From Rubrivivax sp. (GTDB lineage: Bacteria > Pseudomonadota > Gammaproteobacteria > Burkholderiales > Burkholderiaceae_C): DNA of 49,136 nt. The stretch spans positions 1 to 49,136 of the forward strand of contig JAUXVE010000020.1 of NCBI GenBank assembly GCA_030680415.1, written 5' to 3'. The notes under the pieces are model-generated. The model was not told the origin of the DNA and did no database searches. It was given only the letters and a program-made list of their open reading frames with translations. Shown here piece after piece: positions 18,366 to 25,879 of this stretch (positions are counted from its first letter, which is position 1; each line of letters starts with the position of its first letter). The position numbers and the translations under genes were made by a program.

Positions 18366-19907
18366 ATGACCCCCAGCTTCACACCGCCCCGGCTTGCCGC
18401 CGAAGTCCAAACCCTGCTCGGCCGGCTCGGCGTGCCCGGCGCCGCCTGGCACGGCGGCACGCTGGCCGCGCGTTCGCCGATCAACGGCGAGGTCATCGGC
18501 CAGGTCGTCGAGGCGCGGCCCGCCGACGTCGCACAAGGCATCGCCGACGCCCACCGCGCCTACCTCGCCTGGCGCACGGTGCCGGCACCGCGCCGCGGCG
18601 AACTCGTGCGGCTGCTGGGCGCCGAGCTGCGCGAACACAAACCGGCCCTGGGCCGGCTGGTGTCGATCGAGGTCGGCAAGATCGCCAGCGAGGGCCTGGG
18701 CGAAGTGCAGGAGATGATCGACATCTGCGACTTTGCCGTGGGTCTGTCGCGCCAGCTCTACGGCCTGACCATCGCCACCGAGCGTGCCGACCACCGCATG
18801 ATGGAAACCTGGCACCCGCTGGGCGTGGTGGGCATCATCTCGGCCTTCAACTTCCCGGTCGCGGTGTGGTCGTGGAACGCGGCGCTGGCGCTGGTGTGCG
18901 GCAACGCCTGCGTCTGGAAGCCGTCGGAGAAGACGCCGCTCACCGCGCTGGCGGTGCACTCGCTGTTCGAACGCGCGCGGGCGCGCTTCGGCGTCGAGGC
19001 GCCGGCCGGGCTGTCGCTGCTGCTGCAGGGCGGGCGCGCGGTGGGCGAGGCGCTGGTCGACGACGCACGCGTGGCGCTGGTCTCGGCCACCGGCTCCACC
19101 GCGATGGGCCGCGCGGTGGGGCCGCGGCTGGCAGCGCGTTTTGCGCGCGCGATCCTGGAGCTCGGCGGCAACAACGCGGCCATCGTGGCGCCGTCGGCCG
19201 ACCTCGACCTGGCGCTGCGCGGCATCGCCTTCGCCGCCATGGGCACCGCCGGCCAGCGCTGCACGACGCTGCGGCGGCTGTTCGTGCACGACAGCGTCTA
19301 CGCGGCGCTGCTGCCGCGGCTCAAGCTGGCCTACGGGCAGGTGGCCATCGGCAACCCGCTCGAGGACGGCACGCTGGTCGGCCCCTTGATAGACGAAGCC
19401 GCCTACGCCGGCATGCAGCGCGCCCTGGAGGAGGCGCGCGCGCTGGGTGGCACCGTCACCGGCGGCACGCGCCGGCACGCCGAAGCTGCCCCGGGGGCCT
19501 GGTACGTGGCGCCGGCGCTGGCGGAGATGCCGGCGCAGGCCGGGCCGATGCTGCACGAGACCTTCGCGCCCATCCTGTACGTGGTGAAGTACCGCAGCCT
19601 GGACGAGGCCATCGCGCTGCACAACGCGGTGGGCGCCGGGTTGTCGTCGTCGATCTTCACCCTGGACCTGCGCGAGGCCGAGCGTTTCGTCTCGGTGCAA
19701 GGCTCGGACTGCGGCATCGCCAACGTCAACATCGGCCCTTCGGGGGCCGAGATCGGCGGTGCCTTCGGCGGCGAGAAGGAAACCGGTGGCGGCCGCGAGG
19801 CCGGCTCCGACAGCTGGAAGGCCTACATGCGCCGCGCCACCAATACCGTCAACTACGGCACCACGCTGCCGTTGGCGCAGGGCGTGAAGTTCGACCTCGG
19901 CGACTGA
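18366..19907 (+). CDS. amaB: ALDH7-type aldehyde dehydrogenase (alpha-aminoadipate semialdehyde/P6C)
   Basis: 513 residues. The catalytic Cys is in GTAGQRCTTLRRL and the general-base Glu in AILELGGNNA. FNFPVAVWSWNAALALVCGN and the C-terminal block EIGGAFGGEKETGGGREAGS followed by WKAYMRRATNTVNY are the marks of the antiquitin (ALDH7) subgroup. That subgroup oxidises alpha-aminoadipate semialdehyde (in equilibrium with piperideine-6-carboxylate) in lysine catabolism. No other lysine-degradation gene is beside it, so the substrate is inferred from the family. Broad aldehyde detoxification is an alternative role. Confidence 0.88.
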   Translation: MTPSFTPPRLAAEVQTLLGRLGVPGAAWHGGTLAARSPINGEVIGQVVEARPADVAQGIADAHRAYLAWRTVPAPRRGELVRLLGAELREHKPALGRLVSIEVGKIASEGLGEVQEMIDICDFAVGLSRQLYGLTIATERADHRMMETWHPLGVVGIISAFNFPVAVWSWNAALALVCGNACVWKPSEKTPLTALAVHSLFERARARFGVEAPAGLSLLLQGGRAVGEALVDDARVALVSATGSTAMGRAVGPRLAARFARAILELGGNNAAIVAPSADLDLALRGIAFAAMGTAGQRCTTLRRLFVHDSVYAALLPRLKLAYGQVAIGNPLEDGTLVGPLIDEAAYAGMQRALEEARALGGTVTGGTRRHAEAAPGAWYVAPALAEMPAQAGPMLHETFAPILYVVKYRSLDEAIALHNAVGAGLSSSIFTLDLREAERFVSVQGSDCGIANVNIGPSGAEIGGAFGGEKETGGGREAGSDSWKAYMRRATNTVNYGTTLPLAQGVKFDLGD

Positions 19908-19990
19908 GCCTGCGATTCATATCGTCACAGGCTCTGAACCGGCGCCGCGCCGGCGCGCCGAAGAGTCATCGCAGCCTGCGGGAGCCGTTC

Positions 19991-20482
19991 ATGAAGTTCT
20001 CAGCCCTCTCCACCGTCGCGGCCACGCTGCTGCTGGCCGCCTGCACCACGGCGCCGCCGGGCGCGGGCACCGCGCGCGACGAGGTGCTGCGCGACTGGGG
20101 GCGACCCACCGCACGCCACGCGCTGCCGGCGGGCGCCGAGCGGCTGGAGTACGCCAGCGGACCGTACGGCCGCACGACGTGGATGATCGACCTCGACGCC
20201 GCCGGCCGCGTGGTGCAGGCGCGGCAGGTGCTGAACGAGGCCGAATTCATGCAGGTGCAGCTGCGCTCGGCCAGCGGCCTGACGCGCGACGAACTGCTGC
20301 GCTGGATCGGCCACCCCGGCGAGCGCCGCCACGGCGGCTGGGCCGGCGGCGAAGTCTGGTCGTGGCGTTACCCGACCAACGACTGCCTGTGGTTCCAGGT
20401 CTCGGTGTCCGACAGCGGCTGGGTGACCGGCGGCGCCTTCGCCATCGATCCGGTGTGCGATGCGCCGAGTGAACGGGATTGA
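19991..20482 (+). CDS. Lipoprotein with two BamE/SmpA-like repeats
   Basis: 163 residues. A signal peptide of about 17 residues ends in the lipobox LLAAC, so Cys18 would be lipid-modified. Two similar units follow: RDEVLRDWGRPTARHALPAG with a short beta region, then RDELLRWIGHPGERRHGGWA with VWSWRYPTNDCLWF. This looks like a duplicated BamE/SmpA-like (BLIP-type) fold. A role in outer-membrane assembly is not shown. GGGAG precedes the ATG. It stands alone, convergent with the next gene. Confidence 0.82.
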   Translation: MKFSALSTVAATLLLAACTTAPPGAGTARDEVLRDWGRPTARHALPAGAERLEYASGPYGRTTWMIDLDAAGRVVQARQVLNEAEFMQVQLRSASGLTRDELLRWIGHPGERRHGGWAGGEVWSWRYPTNDCLWFQVSVSDSGWVTGGAFAIDPVCDAPSERD

Positions 20483-20568
20483 CGGCGAACAGGCGCGTCA
20501 GGCTTGGCAGGCGGGGCGTGGCTGCCGGCAGGTCGACGTGTCTTGCGCGCCCGCTCCTGGCCGGGCGA

Positions 20569-21357
20569 TCATGGCTTGGCGGAGGACGCCCGCCAGTCCT
20601 GTGCCTCGCGTTGAGCGAGAGCGACCTGCTCGGGCGTCAGCGCGGACAGCAGGCTGTCGCGGTCTTCGGCGGCCCTTTGGTGACCTTGCGCTGCGGCGAG
20701 GCTGAACCAGACATAGGCCTGCGCCTTGTCGACGGCGACGCCGTGCCCACTGCGGTACATGACGCCGAGCCGGTATTGCGACGCGGCGTGGTTCTGCCGC
20801 GCGGCCTTCGCGAACCACTCGAATGCCGTCTGAAAGTTCTGCAGCGTGCCGCGGCCGGCCAGGTGCATCGATCCAAGCGCGTACTGCCCGTCCGCATCGC
20901 CTTGCAGGGCGGACTTCTCGGCCCATTTGAGGGCCAGTGCCATGTCCTTGGCCACGCCCTGGCCGTTCAGGTAGGCCATCGCCAGGCTGGCCTGGGCGCG
21001 CGCCTCGCCGCTGGCGGCGAGTTCGGACAGGCCAGGGTAGGCGACAGGCGCCATCGCCGTGGACAGACCCGTTGCGGGCGCGGCGGCGTCGGCTTCTGCG
21101 GGCTCGGGATGGGGCTCGGGATCGGGCTGCTGGTGCTTGTGCAGGGCCCAGCCGCCGGCAATGGCTGCGCCGAGAGTCAGCAGGACAACTGCGACGAGCG
21201 CCGCGCTGCTGCGATCGAAGCGCCAGAACCGGGCACGGCAATCGCGACAGCGGTAAGCGGCGAAGACAAGCCTGCGCAGCAGGCCGTCGTGGTATCGCCA
21301 GCGGGAGTGGCGAACCACGCCGCTGCTGCACTTCGGACACCGGATGGCGGTGGCCAT
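20569..21357 (-). CDS. Sel1-repeat membrane protein with N-terminal zinc ribbon
   Basis: 262 residues. The N-terminus has two CxxC pairs, IRCPKCSS and YRCRDCRA, forming a likely zinc ribbon. One membrane helix follows (about 50-70, AALVAVVLLTLGAAIAGGWA), then a Pro/Glu-rich linker. Four Sel1-type TPR repeats come next, e.g. AQASLAMAYLNGQGVAKD and ASQYRLGVMYRSGHGVAVDK. The topology suggests a cytoplasmic zinc ribbon and a periplasmic Sel1 scaffold. Function and partners are unknown, and no operon neighbour points to one. Confidence 0.85.
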   Translation of the reverse strand: MATAIRCPKCSSGVVRHSRWRYHDGLLRRLVFAAYRCRDCRARFWRFDRSSAALVAVVLLTLGAAIAGGWALHKHQQPDPEPHPEPAEADAAAPATGLSTAMAPVAYPGLSELAASGEARAQASLAMAYLNGQGVAKDMALALKWAEKSALQGDADGQYALGSMHLAGRGTLQNFQTAFEWFAKAARQNHAASQYRLGVMYRSGHGVAVDKAQAYVWFSLAAAQGHQRAAEDRDSLLSALTPEQVALAQREAQDWRASSAKP

Positions 21358-21513
21358 GGCCTAGGCAGCGGTCCGTCTGCGAGGAGAGTTGATCGTCATG
21401 CGCCCGATTTCGAGAGTTCGAGCAGCCGTCTGTGCGCGTGCTTCACGATGCCTGGGCACCGTTGGCTGGCCGACGGCGCTGGCCGCAAGGGTAACGCAAA
21501 CCGGCAGCATGCC

Positions 21514-21603
21514 TCAGCACCGAGTGCGGAGGAACGATGCCAGCTTGAGGAAACGCAACAGCCAGGCCTTGCGCAGGGCTAGATTGAAACGGTTGGGGTC
21601 GTC
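21514..21603 (-). pseudogene. 3' fragment of an unknown gene
   Basis: One minus-strand frame, closed by TGA at 21514-21516, encodes DPNRFNLALRKAWLLRFLKL followed by a short tail. It has protein-like composition quite unlike the neighbouring frames. It begins within two bases of the end of the lipoprotein fragment upstream and has no start of its own. The origin is not recognised. The rest of 21358-21513 shows no gene that I can support. Confidence 0.3.
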
Positions 21604-21604
21604 C

Positions 21605-21893
21605 TACCTCGCCCAGGTAGGAGACGTTGAAGACACCCTTGCCGGTCATCATGTTCATTACGCTGCCGGTGACGACGCCCCGTGCGCGTGGCAACGTCAT
21701 TGGCGGGATACAGGCGCACCGGCAGCGTGGCCGGCGCCACCCCGCCCGACGGCGCCGGAACCATTGCCAGGGGCGGCAGCGGATAGGGCTGGTAGATCAC
21801 TTGCCCATCCGGCCCGCGTTCCGGGACGATGTAGCACGCCGTCAGAGCGGCTGCCGTCAGCGCCACGATGCCGCACCGAATCAACCGACACAT
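21605..21893 (-). pseudogene. Broken lipoprotein gene with frameshift and lost 3' end
   Basis: ATG 21893 follows GAGGAG. It encodes a signal peptide with lipobox ALTAC, then the proline-rich CYIVPERGPDGQVIYQPYPL and LPVRLYPANDVAT. At a GGGG run (about 21690) the sense shifts by one base: the next frame continues the expected GVVTGSVMNMMTGKGVFNVSY and LGEV. Then homology stops and an unrelated tail follows. In frame ahead of the ATG lie 42 further codons from ATG 22019, encoding a hydrophobic peptide (MLDLIQGVLGWLGS...). These may be a separate small gene that lost its stop. The family is a small envelope lipoprotein of unknown role. Confidence 0.6.
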
Positions 21894-22100
21894 GTCAATC
21901 TCCTCGACAGGGCCGCCGACCGCGACGATGCAGATCGCGCCCATGGCCCGGATGCCGAGGGCCAGCCATGGATCGGCGCTGCCCAGCCAGCCCAGCACGC
22001 CCTGGATCAGGTCCAGCATCGTGCTCACCTGCGCCTGCCGACCCGGCAGCCCGTGCACCTGGGGGTACGGCCGCGGTCGTGGCCACGTCGTCGTGCGTGT

Positions 22101-22538
22101 TCAGCCCGGCCCCGCGGTCTTGGGCATGACCAGCGTGAAGCTGGCCTCGGCCACCGTGCGGCCGTTGATCTGCACCGCCGGCAAATGCTCGCCGCCGTGG
22201 TAGTGCCGCGTCGTCACCGCGCGCAGCGAGTGGTGCTTGACGAGCGTGGTCTGCTCGCGCGGAGGCGGTTCGATCTGCCAGCCCTTGAAGACCTTGGGCC
22301 GGCGCGAGCCGTCGGCCTCGACATGGTGCACGGCGCAGTCGATGGCCAGCGCTGCCTCGCCGCGCAGCGCCGCCAGCAGCGGCAAGGTCGGCGACGGGTC
22401 CTGCACCAGCGCCTGCAGGCCTTCACATGCCAGCGCTGCAAAACGCTCGCCGTCGAAAGCCGGCCAGGCACGCTACAGGGGCCGTGCGGCCGCGCGCACC
22501 AGCGCAAGGTTGACCAGGTTCTTGAAAGCCTCAGCCAA
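22101..22538 (-). pseudogene. DNA alkylation repair (AlkC-like, COG4335) gene, middle deleted
   Basis: The first ~45 codons from TTG 22538 read AEAFKNLVNLALVRAA, an in-frame TAG (22473-22475), then RAWPAFDGERFAALACEGLQ, which is the expected start of the family. The frame then jumps directly to the C-terminal part: AIDCAVHHVEADGSRRPKVF, TLVKHHSLRAVTTRHYHGG and VQINGRTVAEASFTL. About 250 residues of HEAT-like core between them are absent. The TTG overlaps the end of the P450 gene. The deletion plus the stop codon make a working repair protein very unlikely. Confidence 0.7.
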
Positions 22539-23751
22539 GGCTCACCGGCAGCTGCCGCAGGCCGCGGAAGCGCACGCGGCGGTCGCGTTCGGGCTCGCCG
22601 ACGGCGGTGATGCCGGGGTAGCGCGCCAGCAGCCGACCGATGGCGATACGCGCTTCCAGCCGCGCCACGTTCATGCCCGAGCAGGCATGTGCACCCTGGC
22701 CGAAGGCGAGGTGGTTGTTGGGCTTGCGCGCCAGGTCCAGGTGGCCGGGGTCGGTGAACACCGCCGGGTCGCGGTTGGCGGCGCCGATGCACAGCGTGAC
22801 GAAGGTGCCCGCCGGCAGTTCGTGTCCGCCGACAGCCAGCGGCGCCGTGAGCCGGCGGTTGTTGAGCTGCAGCGGGCTCTCGTAGCGCAACAGTTCCTCG
22901 ACGGCGGTGGTGATCAAGCCCGGCTCGGCCACCAGGCGATCGAGTTCGCCACGGTGGCGCAGCAGCGCGTGCATGCCGTTGCCGATGAGGTTGGACGTCG
23001 TTTCGTGGCCGGCGTTGAGCAGGAAGATGCAGTTGTGCAGCAGTTCGGTTTCGCTCAGGGCGCCGTCGGCGTCGCCCTGCAGCAGCCGCGTCAGCACGTC
23101 GGATTCGGGGTCGCCGGGGTGGCGCCGGCGTTCGTCCACCAGCTTGCGCAGGTAGACGAGGAACTCGCTCACCGCCGTGTTGGCGCGCGCCAGCAGCGCG
23201 GGCCCGGGCGCCGGCTCCAGCGCCGACAGGATGGCCAGCGACCAGTCGCGCAAGGGCCCGCGCTCGGCGTGCGGCACGGCCAGCAGGTTGCCGATCACCT
23301 CGACCGGGATGCGGGCGGCGAAGTCCTCGATCAGGTCGGGCGCGGGCAGCTCTGCCAGGCGGGCGAGCAGGCCGTCGACCAGCGTCACCAGCCCGGCCTC
23401 CATGCGTGCGATGGCGCGCTGGTTGAGCGCGCCCATCAGCAAACGGCGCACGCGTGTGTGCAGTGGCGGGTCGCTGAAAACCAGGCTGCTGGTGTGGTGC
23501 TCGTAGATCGGCGATCCGACGCCGAGGCGGGGCGCGAATTCGAGTTTCTTGTCCGAACTGGCGTGCGGGCTGCGGTACACCGCCAGCACGTCGTTGTGGC
23601 GCGTCAGCAGCACCGAGCCCGGCGCCAGCTCGTGCAGCGGCGCGTGCTCGCGCAGCAGGGCATAGCAAGGGTAGGGGTCGTCGATGAAGCCGGGGGGCGG
23701 CTGCGTCAGCGAAAACGCGCGGGCGGCGTCGCGTGCGTCGATGTCGAGCAT
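22531..23751 (-). CDS. Cytochrome P450
   Basis: 406 residues from ATG 23751 (418 from GTG 23787), the size of soluble class I bacterial P450s. The oxygen-binding I-helix motif is LLNAGHETTSN. The ExxR motif lies in VEELLRYESP. The haem loop FGQGAHACSGMNVARLEAR holds the thiolate Cys. Such enzymes hydroxylate small molecules using a ferredoxin and its reductase, neither of which is adjacent. The substrate cannot be told; family members of this subgroup are often catabolic or of unknown role. Its stop overlaps the start of the broken alkC-like gene. Confidence 0.92.
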   Translation of the reverse strand: MLDIDARDAARAFSLTQPPPGFIDDPYPCYALLREHAPLHELAPGSVLLTRHNDVLAVYRSPHASSDKKLEFAPRLGVGSPIYEHHTSSLVFSDPPLHTRVRRLLMGALNQRAIARMEAGLVTLVDGLLARLAELPAPDLIEDFAARIPVEVIGNLLAVPHAERGPLRDWSLAILSALEPAPGPALLARANTAVSEFLVYLRKLVDERRRHPGDPESDVLTRLLQGDADGALSETELLHNCIFLLNAGHETTSNLIGNGMHALLRHRGELDRLVAEPGLITTAVEELLRYESPLQLNNRRLTAPLAVGGHELPAGTFVTLCIGAANRDPAVFTDPGHLDLARKPNNHLAFGQGAHACSGMNVARLEARIAIGRLLARYPGITAVGEPERDRRVRFRGLRQLPVSLG

Positions 23752-23838
23752 GGTGGCCAGTCTAGCGGCCGGCGGCGCATCCGGCACGTCCGTGGCAGCC
23801 GGGCGACGGCGCGCTGGCGGCTGCTAAGCTCCTGCACC

Positions 23839-24555
23839 ATGTTCACCGGCATCGTTCAAGGCATCGCCAGCGTCGAGGCGCTGACCGACCACCCCGGGCT
23901 GCGCAGTTTCAGGCTGCGTTTCCAGAGCGGCTTCGCCGACGCCCTGGCCATCGGCGCCAGCGTCGCCGTCGACGGCGTGTGCCTCACCGTGACGGCACTG
24001 CACGGCGACGACGTGGCAGGCTTCGACGTCATGCAGCAGAGCCTGGCGCTGACCACGCTGGCCGGCCTGCAGCCGGGCAGCCGGGTCAACGTCGAGCGCG
24101 CCGCGAGGGACGGCGCCGAGATCGGCGGCCACCCGCTGTCGGGCCACATCGACTTCATGGCCCGGGTGACGCAGGTGCGCCGCCCCGAGAACAACCACGT
24201 CCTGCGCATCGCGGTGCCAGCGCCCTGGATGCGCTACGTCTTCGCCAAGGGCTACATCGCCGTCAACGGCGCCAGCCTGACGGTGTCCGAGGCGCAGCGC
24301 GAGCCCGGCGGTGCGGGCTGGTTCGAGGTCTGGCTGATCCCCGAGACCCTGCGCGCGACGACTTTCGCCGACAAGGCCGAGGGTACGGCGCTGAACATCG
24401 AGATCGAGCGCCAGACACAGGTCTTCGTCGACACCGTGCGCGACGCCATCGACGAGCGGCTGGGGCCGCTGGCGCAGGCGCTGGAGACCCTGCTGCGCCA
24501 GCAGGGCCTGAGCCTGGACGACGTCACCCGGCCGCTGGCCTTGCCGCCGCGTTAG
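23839..24555 (+). CDS. ribE: Riboflavin synthase, alpha chain
   Basis: 238 residues. It converts two molecules of 6,7-dimethyl-8-ribityllumazine to riboflavin. The invariant start MFTGIVQG is present, and two lumazine-binding domains follow with the paired motifs SVAVDGVCLTV and YIAVNGASLTV. GGHPLSGHIDFMARV and the catalytic-region LIPETLRATTF are also clear. It is about 20-30 residues longer than usual because of a C-terminal extension. It lies outside a rib operon and is divergent from the P450 gene; it may be a second copy. Confidence 0.93.
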   Translation: MFTGIVQGIASVEALTDHPGLRSFRLRFQSGFADALAIGASVAVDGVCLTVTALHGDDVAGFDVMQQSLALTTLAGLQPGSRVNVERAARDGAEIGGHPLSGHIDFMARVTQVRRPENNHVLRIAVPAPWMRYVFAKGYIAVNGASLTVSEAQREPGGAGWFEVWLIPETLRATTFADKAEGTALNIEIERQTQVFVDTVRDAIDERLGPLAQALETLLRQQGLSLDDVTRPLALPPR

Positions 24556-24609
24556 CCACGGGGCCGGGCACGGCGGGACGGCCGCGCTGGGGGCATTGCC
24601 GGGCTCAGG

Positions 24610-24924
24610 CTACTGGGGCGCGACGATCTCGTGCAAGTGGTTGTCGACCACGACCGGGCATTCCATGTAGGTGACCGTGGGTTCGGTGCCGTACTTCTCG
24701 CGTACGAAGGCGCGCCAGCTGTCCGTATACATGGCGTCGGCCTCGGCTTCGCTGTTCCAGAGATAGATGCCACCGGCGGTGCTGCCGTCTTGCGACAGCA
24801 CGTAGTACTTCCTCACCAGACCGGGCACGCCCTGGTATTTCGGGGCCGTGCTCAGGAAGATCTTGCGTGCCTCCTCCGGCGTGATGGGATTCGGCAGCTC
24901 GAAGGTGACGATGACAGTGATCAA
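24610..24924 (-). CDS. YdhR-family putative monooxygenase
   Basis: 104 residues, a single dimeric alpha/beta-barrel (ABM/YdhR-like) domain. VIVTFELPNPITPEEARKIF starts the fold, and YQGVPGLVRKYYVLS with GGIYLWNSEAEADAMY is the family core. Members resemble small cofactor-free monooxygenases; activity is mostly untested. The start is TTG at 24924, chosen because GAGGAG lies seven bases ahead and no ATG fits. Confidence 0.82.
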   Translation of the reverse strand: MITVIVTFELPNPITPEEARKIFLSTAPKYQGVPGLVRKYYVLSQDGSTAGGIYLWNSEAEADAMYTDSWRAFVREKYGTEPTVTYMECPVVVDNHLHEIVAPQ

Positions 24925-25018
24925 GTGAGTGCTCCTCGAATACAAGCGTTGAATCGGACTCATGGGCTGGGCGGGTGAAGAACCTCGAGCTCGTGCACCG
25001 CGCACCGCCGTTGCGGGC

Positions 25019-25654
25019 TCAGTGAGGCTGCCTTGTTGCGAGCGTTCGTACCTTTCGTTCATAGGTGTCCACCGCACGGAACGAGACGATCTGCCTTCCC
25101 CTGTACTTGGCGTACTCGGCAATGAAGTCCTGTGTACTCGTGTACGGCCCGGCGATGTGCCCCGGGCGCTTGGAGTCGGCGACGAAGTAGTGCCCTGCGC
25201 CACGCTGGAAGGAGACGAGCCAGTGCCGACGCAGTGTGTTCCCAGTGATCGACACCGGATCGAACTCGATCATGACGTACGTCGGCTTGATGCCGGGATC
25301 CATGGTGCGAAGTGTCTCGACGGCGAAGCGCGACAGGTCGACGCAGACGCCGCTCGGCACGGCAAAGAAGGCCTCGGGTGTGAGGACGGGCATGCGGTCG
25401 TTCTTCTGGCGTTGCGTTTCTGACAGCTGCATGGCGCGCGACATGTCGTACCGGAACCGGGCGCCAATCCAGGCGTTGACGTCCTCGGGGCTTTGCCAGC
25501 GCATCAGCGCCTCTGCATAGGACGGCGCATCCTTGAATCGACCATCAACGGCGAGCCGCCTCTCGGGGGCGTCGGAATCCGGATCTGCCGCGTCTGGCAT
25601 CGAGCTACAGGCTGCGAACAGGGCTGCGGCCATGGCGGCGAGGAGGGTTCGCAT
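25019..25654 (-). CDS. Lipoprotein with transglutaminase-like domain
   Basis: 211 residues. The signal peptide MRTLLAAMAAALFAAC ends at lipid Cys16-17, followed by Ser-Ser-Met. The remainder is a transglutaminase/papain-like fold with catalytic Cys in PSGVCVDLSRFAVETL, His in RRHWLVSFQ and Asp in YFVADSKRPGH. It may be a cysteine protease or amidase anchored at an envelope membrane, or a non-catalytic relative. No neighbour reveals the substrate. The following 25655-25879 holds no gene that I can support. Confidence 0.8.
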   Translation of the reverse strand: MRTLLAAMAAALFAACSSMPDAADPDSDAPERRLAVDGRFKDAPSYAEALMRWQSPEDVNAWIGARFRYDMSRAMQLSETQRQKNDRMPVLTPEAFFAVPSGVCVDLSRFAVETLRTMDPGIKPTYVMIEFDPVSITGNTLRRHWLVSFQRGAGHYFVADSKRPGHIAGPYTSTQDFIAEYAKYRGRQIVSFRAVDTYERKVRTLATRQPH

Positions 25655-25879
25655 GTCTTGTGCTGCGCCGGCGTCCGGGTCTAGGAGCTGCATCATCGGA
25701 CACGGCCACGTCCGGATCAAGCCGCATCGTCGATGCCGCGGCTGGCGCCGACGCCTCGCCCGCCATCGGATGCCTTTCCCGCCTGCTCGCTCCGAACGGC
25801 CGCAACGCCTGCAGTGTCCGCAACAGGTCGACTGCGGCGACCCGAGGCCGGCCCAATCAGGCCAAGGCGGACCGGCGCG

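Noticed and set aside
21389..22129. A 246-codon plus-strand gene over the lipoprotein relic.
   Set aside because: Its translation is Arg/Pro/Ser-rich without motifs, while the minus strand shows a signal peptide, lipobox and ribosome binding site.
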